Below, one piece after another: positions 36,149 to 48,984 of a stretch of 64,000 nt of DNA. The notes beneath the pieces are model-generated. The model did not search any database, was not told the DNA's origin, and saw nothing but the letters and a program-made list of their open reading frames with translations. Origin of the DNA: Stomorhina lunata (lineage: Eukaryota > Arthropoda > Insecta > Diptera > Rhiniidae); NCBI GenBank assembly GCA_933228675.1, contig OW121743.1, positions 88,457,438-88,521,437 on the forward strand, read 5' to 3'. How positions within the stretch are numbered: position 1 is the first letter of the stretch; every line of letters begins with the position of its first letter. A program made the translations under genes and the position numbers.

Positions 36149-36965
36149 TATACTCTTCACCACCATAGGTGGAAAGGGTATTATAAGTTTGTGCTGATGT
36201 ATGTAACGCATAGATATATTTGCCTTAGCCACCTTTTAGTATACCAATAGACTTAGAATCACTTTCTGAGTCGATTTAGCGATGTCCGTCCGTCCGTCCG
36301 TCCGTCTGGCTGGACGGCTGGCTGGCTGGACCCCCATGTAAACCTTGTAATCAAACAGGTGGCAATTCTAAAGATAATTTGACGATATTTGGTACAGATA
36401 ATTTTTTTGATAATAAGACCATGGCTATTGCAATTGGTCAATATCGGTCCATTATTTATGGTACCTCCCATTGGTCCCACTTCCCAGAATTGACATATTG
36501 GCCACAAGTATCAATATTATTTCATTTTTATTATTTAAAACAAATACTGCTTATGTAAACTAAAATTACTGTACCAAATTTTGTTGAAATCGGTCCAGAT
36601 TTGACCATAGCTCCCATACAAACTCTTCTTTAAAAACGCACTAAATGAGACAAAAAAATCACTAAAACGCTCGTAAATCTAAAAATATTGAAAATTTTAA
36701 GTTTATTTTTTGCATACATAATTTTTGTAACAACTGTAATCAATTTGCCAAATTTCGAGATAATCGGTCCACATTTGACCCTAGCTCTCATATAAGTCCA
36801 AATGACGGAAACAGGTTAAATATATACGTTTTGAGAAAATGTTTGTATGATGGCAAAATTTAGCAAATATTTGTCTTTATACAGGAAAAATAACACCTTT
36901 GACCTTAGTGGTGAAGGGTATCGTATGGTCGGGCTTGACCGACTATAGCGCTTTCTTACTTGTTT
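36149..36965 (+). repeat. Dispersed repeat DR1, full length
   Basis: It runs from TATACTCTTCACCACCATAG to GACTATAGCGCTTTCTTACT plus TGTTTTT. It is among the best preserved copies and includes four repeats of GTCCGTCC. Confidence 0.88.
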
Positions 36966-36989
36966 TTTTCAAAACGTATACATCGAATG

Positions 36990-37520
36990 TGCCTACGAAT
37001 TTGATCATGTTATGATCTTAAGATAAGTTGTTGCGCATGAGCCGACGAACATTACTAAGTTGGTATGACCAACTTAGTTCCAACAGGTGGCGCCACTGAA
37101 AATTGCTTGAAGTTAATTAAATCATAAACTTTCAATTTGATCATGCTATGATTTTTAGCAATGTTGTTGCACATGAGCCGACGAAGTTTTCTAAGTTGGT
37201 ATAACCAATTTTCGATAGGTGGAGCCACTGAAAATTACTCAGAATGATTCAATTCATAAACTGTGAGTTTTATCATGCTATGAACTTTAGTAAAGTTGTT
37301 GCACATAAATCTACGCGATTGTTAAAATTTTTAAAAATGAATTGAATCGTTATTTATGCATATGCTTTTGATTATGTAATGATTTGAAGCAAAGTTGTTG
37401 TGCATGAGCCGACGAAGGTTTCTAAGCGGATGATACTATTTTTCACCAGGTGGCGCTACTAAAAATTAATCAAAATAAACTGAATCGTAAACTCTGCATT
37501 TGATCATGCGTTGATCAGAC
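36990..37520 (+). repeat. 132 bp satellite, about four units
   Basis: 'caggtggcgccactgaaaat' at 37084, a variant at 37216 and another at 37447 alternate with 'gttgttgcacatgagccgac' and 'tttgatcatgctatgat'. The first interval is exactly 132 bp and the third unit carries a deletion. It is the inverse of 16745-17085. Confidence 0.75.
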
Positions 37521-37808
37521 AAAATCGATAAAATTTATTGGATATTGTTGAAAAATATTTTCTTCAAATTTATTTAAGTTGCTGGCGCAGCAATGAGTGT
37601 GGGGTACAGCTAGTAGATATGTAAAATGTGCATCTTTAAAATAAAAGCCATAAAATCTGAACCAAAGCGAAATTTTAAATTTTAAACAACTCTAAAAATT
37701 TTATGAGATTGTATATACAAAATTTCATATTCGTATTCGAAAATTTTTGATTTCAATTCTTTAGATTTTTTTTATTTTTGATGATGTAATTAAACCACAT
37801 AGGAATAT

Positions 37809-38009
37809 TTTCTTTGGCGTTATATTAAGTCACTTGTCTACCTCCATAAACCACAAACAATTGAACATCTGGAAATCAATATTCGAAGAGTTATCGGCGA
37901 AATATGGCCATAAATGCAGCGAAAACTAGTTGAAAATTGGTGTTCCACATTGCGCCTTTTACGCACCAGAAGTGGCGTCCATATGACAGAAATTATATTT
38001 AAACATTAA
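37809..38009 (+). pseudogene. C-terminal tail of a Tc1/mariner-superfamily transposase
   Basis: The frame reads FLWRYIKSLVYLHKPQTIEH, then NIRRVIGEIWP, an internal stop, VENWCSTL and finally GVHMTEIIFKH-stop. This layout (KPQTI..., NIRRVI, ENW, EIIFK at the terminus) is typical of the tail of one insect mariner-like group. It is different from the element at 32 kb. No upstream catalytic part or inverted repeats were found. Confidence 0.7.
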
Positions 38010-39715
38010 CTTCATACAATTTTCTTTTCAATAAAGTCCATTTTATTATGTTTTAAGCTTCTGTCACTCTGTAAGAAAAATCAGTTATATTCCGGGAAGA
38101 AAATTGTTTGGAAGGTACTTCAAAAATTGGGACAATCCCCAATTGGTAAAACGGTATTACAAGTTTGTCAATCAGCTTGTAAAATTTAATTTTTTGCCAG
38201 ATTATTCGATCAACTGAGAATCGACAGGAAAGTTGATTTAACCATGTCCGTCGGTCGGTCGGTGCTTCTGTTGAAATCAAGTTTGTGAAGCTCCAAAAGG
38301 TTGTACCAACATGAATTATATATCAGAATTTAGGAAGTCTATTGTTAGAACAGTAAAGTTGGGCCATCTGTTATTAGGTAGACGAAAAATTTCTTTCTAC
38401 AGCCAATTTTATTTCTTTTACACCGACGGCGTGTTAATGCTGCAGTGCTTACCGATGAAGGATGCTTTAGAAATTAATAACTTTAATAGAAATTTATAAT
38501 TTCAGAATTTTATGTTTGCTGTAACTAGGGTTTGAACCCAGCCAGCCGCAACTTTTTAAAAGATTGTTTTAATTTAGTAACAATGTTTGGTGTTGACTAG
38601 TGTTATTGAAGGAAAATTCAAAAAATAAGTCTTTGTTAGTAACTTATAGTCTATCGACTATCCGCATATAATTGCATATTTTTAACAAATTTCAAATTTA
38701 AAAATATTTAAATTTTTTGATGATTCTAACAGCGTTTTTAAGGAACTTATGGCTAAAACTAATGCTTATGAAGTTTTGCTTTTTAAAAAATTTTAGACGA
38801 GACAAAAACTTGTGGAAAAGTACCAAAAATAATGGACCGGTTTTGAATTATACATATTTTATGACAACTGATTTCTGTATAACGCAATTTGGAGAAATTT
38901 TATTGGCTATTGCCAGTTAGATAATATTGAATTATTCATGATTTAAAGTTTTTCATTCACAAAGTCTGTAAATCTTAATTTTCAGTTAAAAAAAAAAAAA
39001 GAAAAATCAAAACTTGAAAATAAACTCGAAATTTCTTAAAAACTAGTTAGTTTGAGGTTTAGTGACAACTAATAATTGTAAATATTTTTAAAATTGTGTA
39101 AATAACAAATTGTCAAAAATTAAAATTTATTGAATGTCTGTACGTGTAACTTTGTTTCGAATTTATTTCCAATAAAATTAATCGTAGGAAATTTTTTGTT
39201 ATAGGCATTTTCTTTGCACGAACTGGCACTAAATAAGATTATTTTTTATTTTTGGCATTTAACCCAGTTTTCTTGTTAAAAATTTTTAAATATAAATAAT
39301 AAATATTTTAAATTTATTGTTGTATGCGATTACCTTAAAAATTGTGGTTTTATTTATGACAGGAAAATATTTTCGTAGTTATTTTGAAGCAGCTGCAGCG
39401 AAATCGAAATTTTCAGACATATACGATTTTGTTAAATGAACACGGATACAATAGAGTTATTGAATATTTACTATTTATATTTGTTGTAAAGTTTTGTTGA
39501 TATTTCTAAAATTATTATTTAATTTTTCGTTTCATTAAATTAAAATAAATAATTGAAAATAATAACTGTTTGTTGATGAAATTTATTTTAAAAAATATTT
39601 AAATTTTTGTTTTTGTTGCTATTATTGGTTTTATTATTTTTCGTAATTATTTTCGATTTCTTTTGTTTATTTTGAAGAGTGTTTCGAATAAAATAGGCAT
39701 TTACTATAATAAAAT
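38010..39715. other. AT-rich stretch without recognised gene
   Basis: A short DR-like scrap with CCATGTCCGTCGGTCGG occurs near 38243. Short open frames at 38311 and 38717 have no recognisable motif. Confidence 0.4.
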
Positions 39716-42700
39716 AATCACTAAAAAAAACTTCAAAATTCGTACTAATATTCAATTTTTCCAAAATTATATCGTGAAAACTATAAGAGATAGTGCAATT
39801 AAAGAAAAAACAATTTGCAAGCTTGTACTAATATTCGATTTTTCGAAGAATTTTATATGGAAACATAAAAGTTCAATTATCTTGGAAACTACAAGAGATA
39901 GAGAAATGTTGATAAAAATCTAAGAAAGATTCAAAATTTCTACTAATATTCTATTTTTCGAAGAATTTATTATAGAAATATAAAAGTTCAATTATCTTTG
40001 AAACTACAGACATAGAGCAATTTTGGTTAAAATCTGTGATCACTGAGAAAAATTTGAAATTTGTACTAATATTCGATTTTTGGATAATTTTTATATGGAA
40101 CATAAAAGTTTAATTATTTTGGAAACTACAAGAGCTAGAGCAATTTTGGTAAAAACCTATGATCACTAAAAAAAAATCAAAATTGGTACTAATATACGAT
40201 TTTTCGAAAAATTTTATGTGGAAACATAGAAGTTTAATTATCTTGAAAACTACAAGAGATAGAGCGATTTTACCAAAAAATATGTGATCATTAAAAAAAA
40301 TGTCAAAATTAGTACTAATTTTTGATTTTGGAAATATAAAAGTTCAATTACCTTGGAAACTACAATAGATAGAGCAATTTGAGCAAAAATCTATGATCAC
40401 AAAATAAAATAAAAAATTCGTACTAGTATTCGATTTTTCGAAAATTTTCATATATTTTATATTTTATATAAATATAAAAGTTCAATTATCTTGGAAACTA
40501 CAAGAGATAGAGCAATTTTGGTAAAAGTCTGTGATCACTAAAAAAATTAAAAATTCGTATTAATATTCAATTTTTCGAAGAATTTTATTTGGAAACACAA
40601 AAGCTCAATTATCTTGGAAACTACAAGAGATAGAGAAATTTTGGTAAAAATCTATGAAAGATTCAAATTTCGTACTAATATTCGATTTTTTTTTTTTAAT
40701 TATTTATATGGAAATATAAAAGTTCAATTATCTTGGAAACTATAAGAGACAGAGAAGTTGAAGCAAAAATCTGTGGTCACTAAAAAAAATTGATGGTTCA
40801 TACTAATAGTCGATTTTTTGAAGAATTTTATATGGAAACATAAAAATTCAATTATCTTGGAAACTACTATAAAGCCATTTAAGCAAAAATCTGTGATCAC
40901 AGAAAAAATTTAAAAATTCGTACTAATATTCGATTTTTTGAAGAATTTTATATGGAAGCATAAAAGTTCAAGTATCTTGGAAACTACAAAAGATAGAGCA
41001 ATTTATGCAAAAATTTCCGATATTTGATTTTTCGGAAATTTGTATATGAAAACATAAAAGTTCAATTATCTTGGAAACCAAAAATCTGTGAACACTAAAA
41101 AAATCGAAAATCGTAATAATATTCGATTTTTCGAAAGTTTTTATATGGAAACACAAAAGTTCGATTATTTTGGAAATTACAAGAGATAGAACAATTTGGA
41201 CAAACAAAAAATTTAAAAATTCGTACTGATATAAGATTTTTCGAAAAATAAATTTCATAGAAATAAAAAAAATTATTTAATTTTTTGGGTAATTTTGGTT
41301 GCAAAAGGGTTAAGTTTTTTTAGTTTGTGTGATTTTTGTTATTAACTTAATAGTTTTTTAAAAGACTTAGCAAAATAAATATTTTAAAACCCATAGGAAT
41401 AGCTTAGATATTTCAAAAAAGTGGAAATCTATATAAAAATTAATTTTGACCCCGGCAACGCAAGGGTTAAACATTTCCAATTCTGCTTAAACTATATCCA
41501 CCGATTCTACATAGAGCAATTTTGGTTAAAATCTGTGATCACTGAGAAAAATTTGAAATTCGTACTAATATTCGATTTTTGGATAATTTTTATATGGAAC
41601 ATAAAAGTTTAATTATTTTGGAAACTACAAGAGCTAGAGCAATTTTGGTAAAAACCTATGATCACTAAAAAAATTCAAAATTGGTACTAATATACGATTT
41701 TTCGAAAAATTTTATTTGGAAACATAGAAGTTTAATTATCTTGTAAACTACAAGAGATAGAGCGATTTTACCAAAAAATATGTGATCATTAAAAAAAAAT
41801 GTCAAAATTAGTACTAATTTTTGATTTTGGAAACATAAAAGTTCAATTATCTTGGAAACTACAATAGATAGAGCAATTTGAGCAAAAATCTGTGATCACA
41901 AAATAAAATAAAAATTTTCATATGGAAATATAAAAGTTCAATTATCTTGGAAACTACAAGAGATAGAGCAATTTTGGTAAAAGTCTGTGATCACTAAAAA
42001 AATTAAAAATTCGTATTAATATTCAATTTTTCGAAGAATTTTATTTGGAAACACAAAATTTGGTAAAAATCTATGAAAGATTCAAATTTCGTACTAATAT
42101 TCGATTTTTTTTTTAAATTATTTATATGGAAATATAAAAGTTCAATTATCTTGGAAACTATAAGAGACAGAGAAGTTGAAGCAAAAATCTGTGGTCACTA
42201 AAAAAAATTGATGATTCATACTAATAGTCGATTTTTTGAAGAATTTTATATGGAAACATAAAAATTCAATTATCTTGGAAACTACTATAAAGCCATTTAA
42301 GCAAAAATCTGTGATCACAGAAAAAAATTAAAAATTCGTACTAATATTCGATTTTTTGAAGAATTTTATATGGAAGCATAAGAGTTCAAGTATCTTGGAA
42401 ACTACAAGAGATAGAGCAATTTAAGCAAAAATTTCCGATCATCTAAAAACATTTAAAAATTCGTACTAATACTAATATTCGATTTTCGAAGAAATATTTA
42501 TAGAAACATAAAAGTTCAGCGATTTAAGCAAAAAAAAAACTCGTACTAATATTCGATTTTTAGAAAATTTGTATATGGAAACATAAAAGTTCGATTATCT
42601 TGGAAACTGCAAGAGATAAATCCATTAAAGCAAAAATCTGTGATCACTGAAAAAATTTAAAATTCTGTACTAATATTCGATTTTTCGAAGAAATTTTTAA

Positions 42701-43060
42701 AGAAACATAAAAGTTTAATTATCTGGAAAACTACAAGAGATAGAGACATTGTTACAAAAATCTGTGATCACTAAGAAAAAATCAAAATTCGTACTAATAT
42801 TTGATTTTTCGGAAATTTGTATATGGAAACATAAAAGTTCAATTATCTTGGAAACTAGAGCAATTCCGCCAAAAATCTGTGAACACTAAAAAAATCGAAA
42901 ATCGTGATAATATACGATTTTTCGAAAGTTTTTATATGGAAACACAAAAGTTCGATTATCTTGGAAATTACAAGAGATAGAACAATTTGGACAAACCAAA
43001 AAGTTTTAAAATATGATATTAGATTTTTCGAAAAAATTTTTATAAAAATAAAAAAAATTA
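39716..43060 (+). repeat. ~120 bp tandem family, large array
   Basis: Units contain 'cgtactaatattcgattttt', 'atggaaacataaaagttcaa', 'cttggaaactacaagagata' and 'tctgtgatcactaaaaaa'. Starts at 39824, 39940, 40063 and 40186 give 116, 123 and 123 bp. The array is broken at about 41285-41510 and 43080-43305 by a longer shared segment, showing a larger duplication. Confidence 0.85.
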
Positions 43061-43305
43061 TTTAATTTTTTTTTTGGGTCATTTTGGTTGCAAAAGGGTT
43101 AATCTTTTTTAGTTTGCGTAATTTTTGTTATTAATTTAATAGTTTTTTAAAAGACTTAGCAAAAGAAATATTTTAAAAACCATAGGAATAGCTTAGATAT
43201 TCTTAAAAAGTGGAAATTTACATACAAATTAATTTTGACCCCGGTAACGCAAGGGTTAAACATTTCCAATTCTGGATAAACTATATCCACTGATTCTGCT
43301 TGGTG

Positions 43306-44171
43306 TTACGCATAATTAATAAATAAGTTTTTACTAAAAATGTAAACAAATATAAAATTATTAACTTTTTTCCAAAATTTGTCAAAAAAAAAACAAATTT
43401 TCCCGAAATCTTTTGAATTTAAGTCACAGGTACGGGAATACGGGATAAGTTATCGACCCAATTTTTTTGAGTTTTTATACCTAAAGCTTTCGTAATAAAT
43501 CACTGGAGTCCGAATTGGAAATTTCCAAAATTCGCTTAACAAAATTTTTTCAAAACATAAAAATTTGATTTGCAAATCACATGAAAAAATCTAAATTTTA
43601 TATCATCAAGGATAATAGGAAGATATGAAACAGTTTTAACAAAATTATATGTTTTATTACTTTTAGTTCTAAGATACATAAGTAAAAAAAATATGAAAGT
43701 AGAAAAAATTTAAAACTAGCATTTTTTTTTTTTTTTTTTTTTGTAAATTTGTCTATGTAAGTCGTCAAGAACATGAAACTCGTGATAAAAAACGCTATAA
43801 CTCAAAAACCGTTTGAGCGATTTATAAGACATCTACCTCAAAATAAAGCTTATTAAGTCTTTACTACAAATTAATGCCCACAAATAGCTTTAATTTGTCA
43901 AAGCCCGAAAAAAGACCTATTTTCCCTCCTGTATATGCTTTTTTCAAGCTTAAGGCCTGGGCGCTACTTGTTAACGATGTCCGATTTGGCAGAAATTTTC
44001 AGGGTTTACACCAATTGACACAATAATCCGAGAGATAATCCTCGATATTCCAAAAAAGTAAAAAATCTCTTTGTGTACAAATTTTTCTGATTCGATTTGA
44101 CATCAAGTCTCTATCAACAAAAGGCATTTGAGTGGTATTCAAATAATAATACCATTTTTGTACATACACAC
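43306..44171. other. AT-rich stretch without recognised gene
   Basis: It holds a T-run of about 20 near 43723-43742. No coding sequence was supported. Confidence 0.35.
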
Positions 44172-44424
44172 ATAATTCCCACGACATTCCAATTGGAGCT
44201 GTACCGATTCTATTTTTAGACTCATTAAAATGGACCTTTTAACTCCGGCTCAAAACGGCAAATGCATTGGTTAGAGAAGTTTTATATAGCGAAATACTCA
44301 ATAATCAGTCTCCGGCTGAGGTTTAAGGTGAACCGCTTTTTTGAAAATTGATTTTTTCAAGTGGTTTTGGCCGGGGATAGAATTTAGTAATTTCTTCTAG
44401 GCGACTAACTAATCTCGGCCTGTA
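44172..44424 (-). mobile_element. tRNA-derived SINE, diverged (copy 3)
   Basis: On the minus strand the head GCCGAGATTAGTTAGTCGCC and the decayed B box ATTCTATCCCC are followed by 'aaaaaagcggttcacctt', 'ttattgagtattt', 'agtctaaaaatagaatcgg' and a tail 'aatgtcgtgggaatta'. It is more diverged than copy 2. Confidence 0.75.
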
Positions 44425-45260
44425 GAAAGGAATGGACCACCTCCTTCAAAAAGGTAGCAGTAGAAACTTTGAAATCTTTAATGAAATAACTTCCAAGAAA
44501 ACTCGATTAATTTACAAAAATTCGAATAGTTTCTTAATGTCAGATGAATTTGTACTATATTTCAATAAATTTCTATATTTTTAAGATTTTTTTTATTACA
44601 CAGTTTAAATTTTATTTAACTTTAAACAAATACAAATTTTATTCGAAACACTTCTTACATTTTTTAAATTTGTTAAATTTACAGATAAATATTTTTACAT
44701 GTGAGAATTTAATTTTCGTGTTGAAATAACATTTTTTTTTTGGTTCTAACAAATTGGTGGCTTTTTGTTGTGGCTTCACTTAGGGTTTATTAGTACATTG
44801 TTGTAGTTATTAGTTAACTAATTACAACTTTATTTGTTAATTTGTTATTTTAAACTTTTTCGCAAAATTTTTCTAAAACTAATAATACTTCGATTTTTTT
44901 CAAATTTTATTTTTTTCGAAAGATGAATTTTTTTAATTAACAACTTTTTTTCTTGAATAAATAATACATGAATTATTTATTTTCGTTATTTTTTATCTCT
45001 ATTTTAAATATACGTTATTTTTGTATACGAAAATTTTAATTTCATTGTCTATTAATTTCTTATGTGTATTATTTTTTTCTTATTGTTATATTTTTTCGCT
45101 TGATTTATTGAGCGGGCTCTTCATTTGTCAAAGCAAAAATTCGTTTTAGTTTGAAAATTTTTTGGAATTGAATTTAAAAAAAAACATTCGTCTATTTTAC
45201 TAGAGTAATAATCCACGAATTCACGGAAAACCCACAAAAAAAAAACGAAAAACAAATCAA
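44425..45260. other. AT-rich stretch without recognised gene
   Basis: No feature could be supported beyond simple AT bias. Confidence 0.35.
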
Positions 45261-45400
45261 CTGTCTGCGCTGGCTTAAAGTCTGTGACTAAAATTCGCAT
45301 TGATAAGCTGAGCTACCGTTACCTAAAGTCAAGTTCAGTAGTCGGCAGCAACTGCAGCTAGACGAGCCGCGTCGTAGCTTGGAACAGTGGTTAGTTAGAC
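45261..45400 (+). promoter_or_regulatory. Possible promoter / 5' UTR exon
   Basis: This is an unusually GC-rich, non-repetitive patch. It contains an arthropod initiator-like TTCAGTAG at 45333-45340, a downstream AGACGAG element (slightly off the usual spacing), and a possible splice donor CAGTG-GTTAGT near 45385-45395. No matching coding exon was found in the window. It is only a candidate. Confidence 0.25.
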
Positions 45401-45764
45401 TATGTATTATACTCATATATTCTATTATCATCTTTTACTAAATATTGCTCAAATATTTAAACACATATACAGAATTAAAATGTGTTTAATATTTTTTAAA
45501 CAAATACTTGAGCATACAAATACAAATCCAAGTATATGCCATCAGACGCTAAAGTCAAATATTCTATTACATTTCTGGTTTTGGGAAAATTAATTTGTTT
45601 TAAGTTCTTTGAAATTTTGACTAATTAGTTAATAAGCAATATAGAAAGGTCATTTTTTATACTACAACTTTATCGAAACTTAGATTTTTCGTTTATATAT
45701 TGAATTAAATCGTTTTACACCCTACCTTAAGATGCACAATGGAGCAGAATATAATTGTAAGACC

Positions 45765-45960
45765 ATAGGTTTAAAGGGTATATTTGGTTTTGTTCTTATG
45801 TTTGTAACTCATAAAAACATTATTCTGACACCCATCTTTAAATATGATAATCGACTTACAATCAATTTTTTAGTAGATTTAGCAATGTCCGTCCTACTGG
45901 GATGATTGCAGTTTTAAAGAAACAAGGATGATCCCCATACATTTTGTAACAAACCGGATC
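45765..45960 (+). repeat. Diverged DR1 fragment
   Basis: 'accataggtttaaagggtat', 'tttgtaactcataaaaac', 'gatttagcaatgtccgtcc' follow DR1 order but with many changes. Confidence 0.5.
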
Positions 45961-45995
45961 ATTAATTCAAGAACCTCCCATGAGACTGCCCCCGA

Positions 45996-46340
45996 AAGAA
46001 GCATTCAAGTGCCTCAGTTTTCTAAAACGGTATAAGAGATACTTCTCTTCACCTATATCCGGCCGGTGCTTCAAAGTCTATTTTGGGCCTTCTCGACCGA
46101 GTGCAGGAGAGAGCAAAACTGTTTATCGATGGCAGTAGGGTATCCAACGCCATTGATCTAGTGTACCGCCGAAATGTGGGTTACGTCACACAGTTCTTTC
46201 GTTACTACTTTGGAATGTGCTCTAACGAAATAAGGGAACTCGTTCCCAATAGTCGAACTTTCTTACGCAATACAAGCTATATGTTATAGCTCATCCCTTC
46301 GTTGTCGATTGACCAGTAGACAGAACAACACACTACAGAG
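45996..46340 (+). pseudogene. C-terminal RT fragment of a Jockey/CR1-like non-LTR element (copy 1)
   Basis: The translation contains CLSFLKR-K-RY, then GLLDRVQERAKLFI, YRRNVGYV, FRYYFGMCSNEIRELVP and a frame that stops at 46286-46289 before SLSID-PVDRT. This is the usual region after the RT domain in such elements. It is 5'-truncated and has stops. Confidence 0.75.
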
Positions 46341-46476
46341 AAAATTCGTTCTTTAGCTGTACTGTTCGTATCAGATAAGCGCAATGGATCAATACTAAGC
46401 AACTTATAATGATTCATTCATTCATTTTAGAGTATAAGTGACTATACGTCATTTATAAGTATAAGTGACTATACGT

Positions 46477-47539
46477 AGTGTTTGAATTCCTACTTTAGCT
46501 ACCATTTGAAGTAGAAGTAGCAGTAGACGCTGTATTATTCCGAAGCATTTATATTTTTAAGTTACTGCTACTTTTCAAAAAACAAAAGCTGCAAGTAGAA
46601 GTAGCGGTAGACGCTGTATTATTCCGAAGCACTTATATTTTTAAGCTACTGCTATTTGTTAAAAAAAACAAAAGCGGCAAGTAGAAGCAGCTCTTTGCTA
46701 CTTTAACTAAAAATATTGGTAGGGGTAGAAAACAGGAAAAATATTCTATTTAATTTTTGCTTCAATTTGAAGAGTAGCCAAAATCGAAAATATTTTTCCT
46801 GGCTACTTTCTGGCTTTTCTGCAGCTACTTCTTGGCTATTTTGCAGCTATTTTCTGTTTTTTTATAAAAATAATTTATGCTTGGAGCTCAATTATAACAA
46901 CTAAGAAAGATTGTGTATTATTTTACTTCGTTTTTTTTTCTCTTTTGTAATTTGTTTCACACACTCGACAAAAAAAAAACGAAAGAAAAAACGAAATAAA
47001 ATATCATAAGTTCTTTCTTTGTTCTTCTTATTGCCGGTGTGTAGCCAGAAGTAAATATTTGTATTGCACAGCTCCAAGAATAAGTCATTCATGTAAAGTA
47101 GCCAGAAATTAGTTGCAAAATAGCCAGAAAGTAGCTGCAAAATAGCCAAGAAGTAGCCAGAAAGTAGCCACAAAAAATATTTTCTATTTTGGCTACTCTT
47201 CAAATTGAAGCAAAAATGAAATAGAATATTTTTACTGTTTTCTACCCCTACCAATATTTTTAGTTGAAGTAGCAAAGAGCTACTTCTATTTGCCACTTTT
47301 GTTTTTTGAAAAATAGCAGTAGCTTAAAAATATAAATACTTCGGAATAATACAGCGTCTACTGCTACTTCTACTTGAAAAAGTTGGAGCTGTAGCCATAT
47401 GCAATGATTTGCTATTTATATATGAATGTAGCAGTAGAAGTAGATGGGTATTGGCTACTATTTTTCAACAATTTTGTATAATAAAAAGTAGTCTTTTTTT
47501 CGTCGCTACTGCTACTTTTATAGTAGCCGTACAAACACT
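46477..47539. mobile_element. Foldback element, ~1.06 kb, with 10 bp target duplication
   Basis: The termini AGTGTTTG and CAAACACT are flanked by GACTATACGT at 46467-46476 and again at 47540-47549. The arms of about 400 bp are inverse: 'gtagacgctgtattattccg', 'ctactttaactaaaaatattg'-like, 'ggtaggggtagaaaac' and 'cttcaatttgaagagtagcc' recur inverted in the right half. GTAGAAGTAGC motifs are repeated within the arms. The middle is AT-rich. Duplications of 9-10 bp with long inverted repeats suggest a Foldback or Mutator-like element. Confidence 0.85.
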
Positions 47540-47664
47540 GACTATACGTTGATTTACAAACTCACACAACTCAAAATATGAATGATTCATAAACTATCCA
47601 TTTGTATTCATAAATTCAAAAAAATACTTAGAATACTATGGTTCATCCAGAATCTGGATATATA

Positions 47665-48532
47665 TCGGGTGGTTAAATTTCAAGGGCCGATGTTTATTTT
47701 GAATAAAACACAAACTATTTAGGAAATTATTGTAATTTTATTTTATTGTGATATATTGGTATTATTCAATTATGTATGGAACAAAATATCGGCCAAAAGG
47801 GCTCCGCGACCGCGGCGGCACACCTGCATCCGATGGTCCAAATTTTCTATGATCCTGAGGCATAATGGAGGTTCTATGCCGTTAATGTGCCGAATTAACT
47901 CATTCTTTAGCTTTTGAATTGTTGTTGGCTTATAGACGTACACCTTTTCTTTCAAATAACCCCAAAGAAAAAAGTCCAACGGTGTCAAATCACATGATCT
48001 TGGCGTGCAATTCTGTTTATTGACGAATCCACTGAGGTGAAAGTGTGCCTCATCACTGAAGATGATTTTCTTCGAAAATTGATCATTCACTGTTGCCATT
48101 TCTTGCCACCATTCTGCCCATTCACGACGTTTGGAATGGTCAAGTGGCTTTAGTTCTTGAGCCAATTGTACATTGTAAGCATGTAAATGCAAGTCTTTAT
48201 GCATAATGTTCATCAACGACGAGCGTGAGAGGTGCAAGAGCTGTACGAGCATGCACTGGTGTTCTCACATCTTTTACAGACCCCGTTTGCTCGAATTTTT
48301 CCACGATTTTTGCGATTGTACGCACATTTTGACGATCAAATTGACCAAAAAAATCACGAAGTGCACGATATCCATTTTGAACGCCCATTTTAACACGTTG
48401 TTGGATTGTGTATCTCCATGGTTCAAATTGAGTAAGTCTGAAATAGAGAAATGTCAAATAAAATTCGGGAAAAAACTTGGCGTTTAGGTGTGGTTCACAT
48501 TCAACATCGGCCCTTACAATTTAACCACCCTA
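47665..48532 (-). mobile_element. Mariner-like element, internally deleted (copy 2, 868 bp)
   Basis: TA flanks and the same ~30 bp inverted repeats as at 32 kb are present. The transposase is read on the minus strand. It lacks the block between GFVNKQNC and SCDLTPLDFF, including the second catalytic aspartate, and a second block in the DNA-binding part (ARTA joined near LHLSRSS). A loss of two bases after ATG (GAGATAC for GAGAGATAC) breaks the frame at once. Confidence 0.87.
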
Positions 48533-48739
48533 TATGAAGTATATATGAAGTAGAGCAGAGCCAGAATCAAAAACGTCGTAAGTGCTTCTGAATATAAATA
48601 TAAATAAAATTTCCATCTTTGGATATGAATGGATATAAGTATAAATGAATATGAGCATGTATGAGTATGAATGCAAGAAATTATGAATCATGATTCGACT
48701 CAACTCATTTTTCGGATACTCATTGCGCTTCTCCGGTTC

Positions 48740-48930
48740 GTTTGTTTAATTTGCTTCCCGCAGAAGTTTTTTCAGTCAGTTGCAATATAGGAAAGTTCAA
48801 ATTGATTGCCAACAAACACTACTCCACCTATAGCCCCTCCCATAACTTATTTTCCTAGTTCCAGCATAATGCATTACATAAATGGCGGTCATCCCCTGAG
48901 TGATAGTCCTAAATAAAAAAAATGTGTTAG
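48740..48930 (+). pseudogene. 3' end of the same non-LTR family (copy 2)
   Basis: Read as LPAEVF...FKL...NKHYSTYSP followed by a non-coding tail ending AATAAAAAAA near 48913. It parallels 51169-51360. Confidence 0.6.
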
Positions 48931-48984
48931 AATCGACACATTTTTTACTATACTTTTACTATGCCTCAAAAAATGTTTTTTATA

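Noticed and set aside
38520..38560. tRNA T-arm-like GGTTCAAACCC on the minus strand
   Set aside because: No A box or cloverleaf is found upstream. It is likely chance or a SINE scrap.
43720..43745. Poly-T run as a retroelement tail
   Set aside because: No matching element body or target-site duplication was found next to it.
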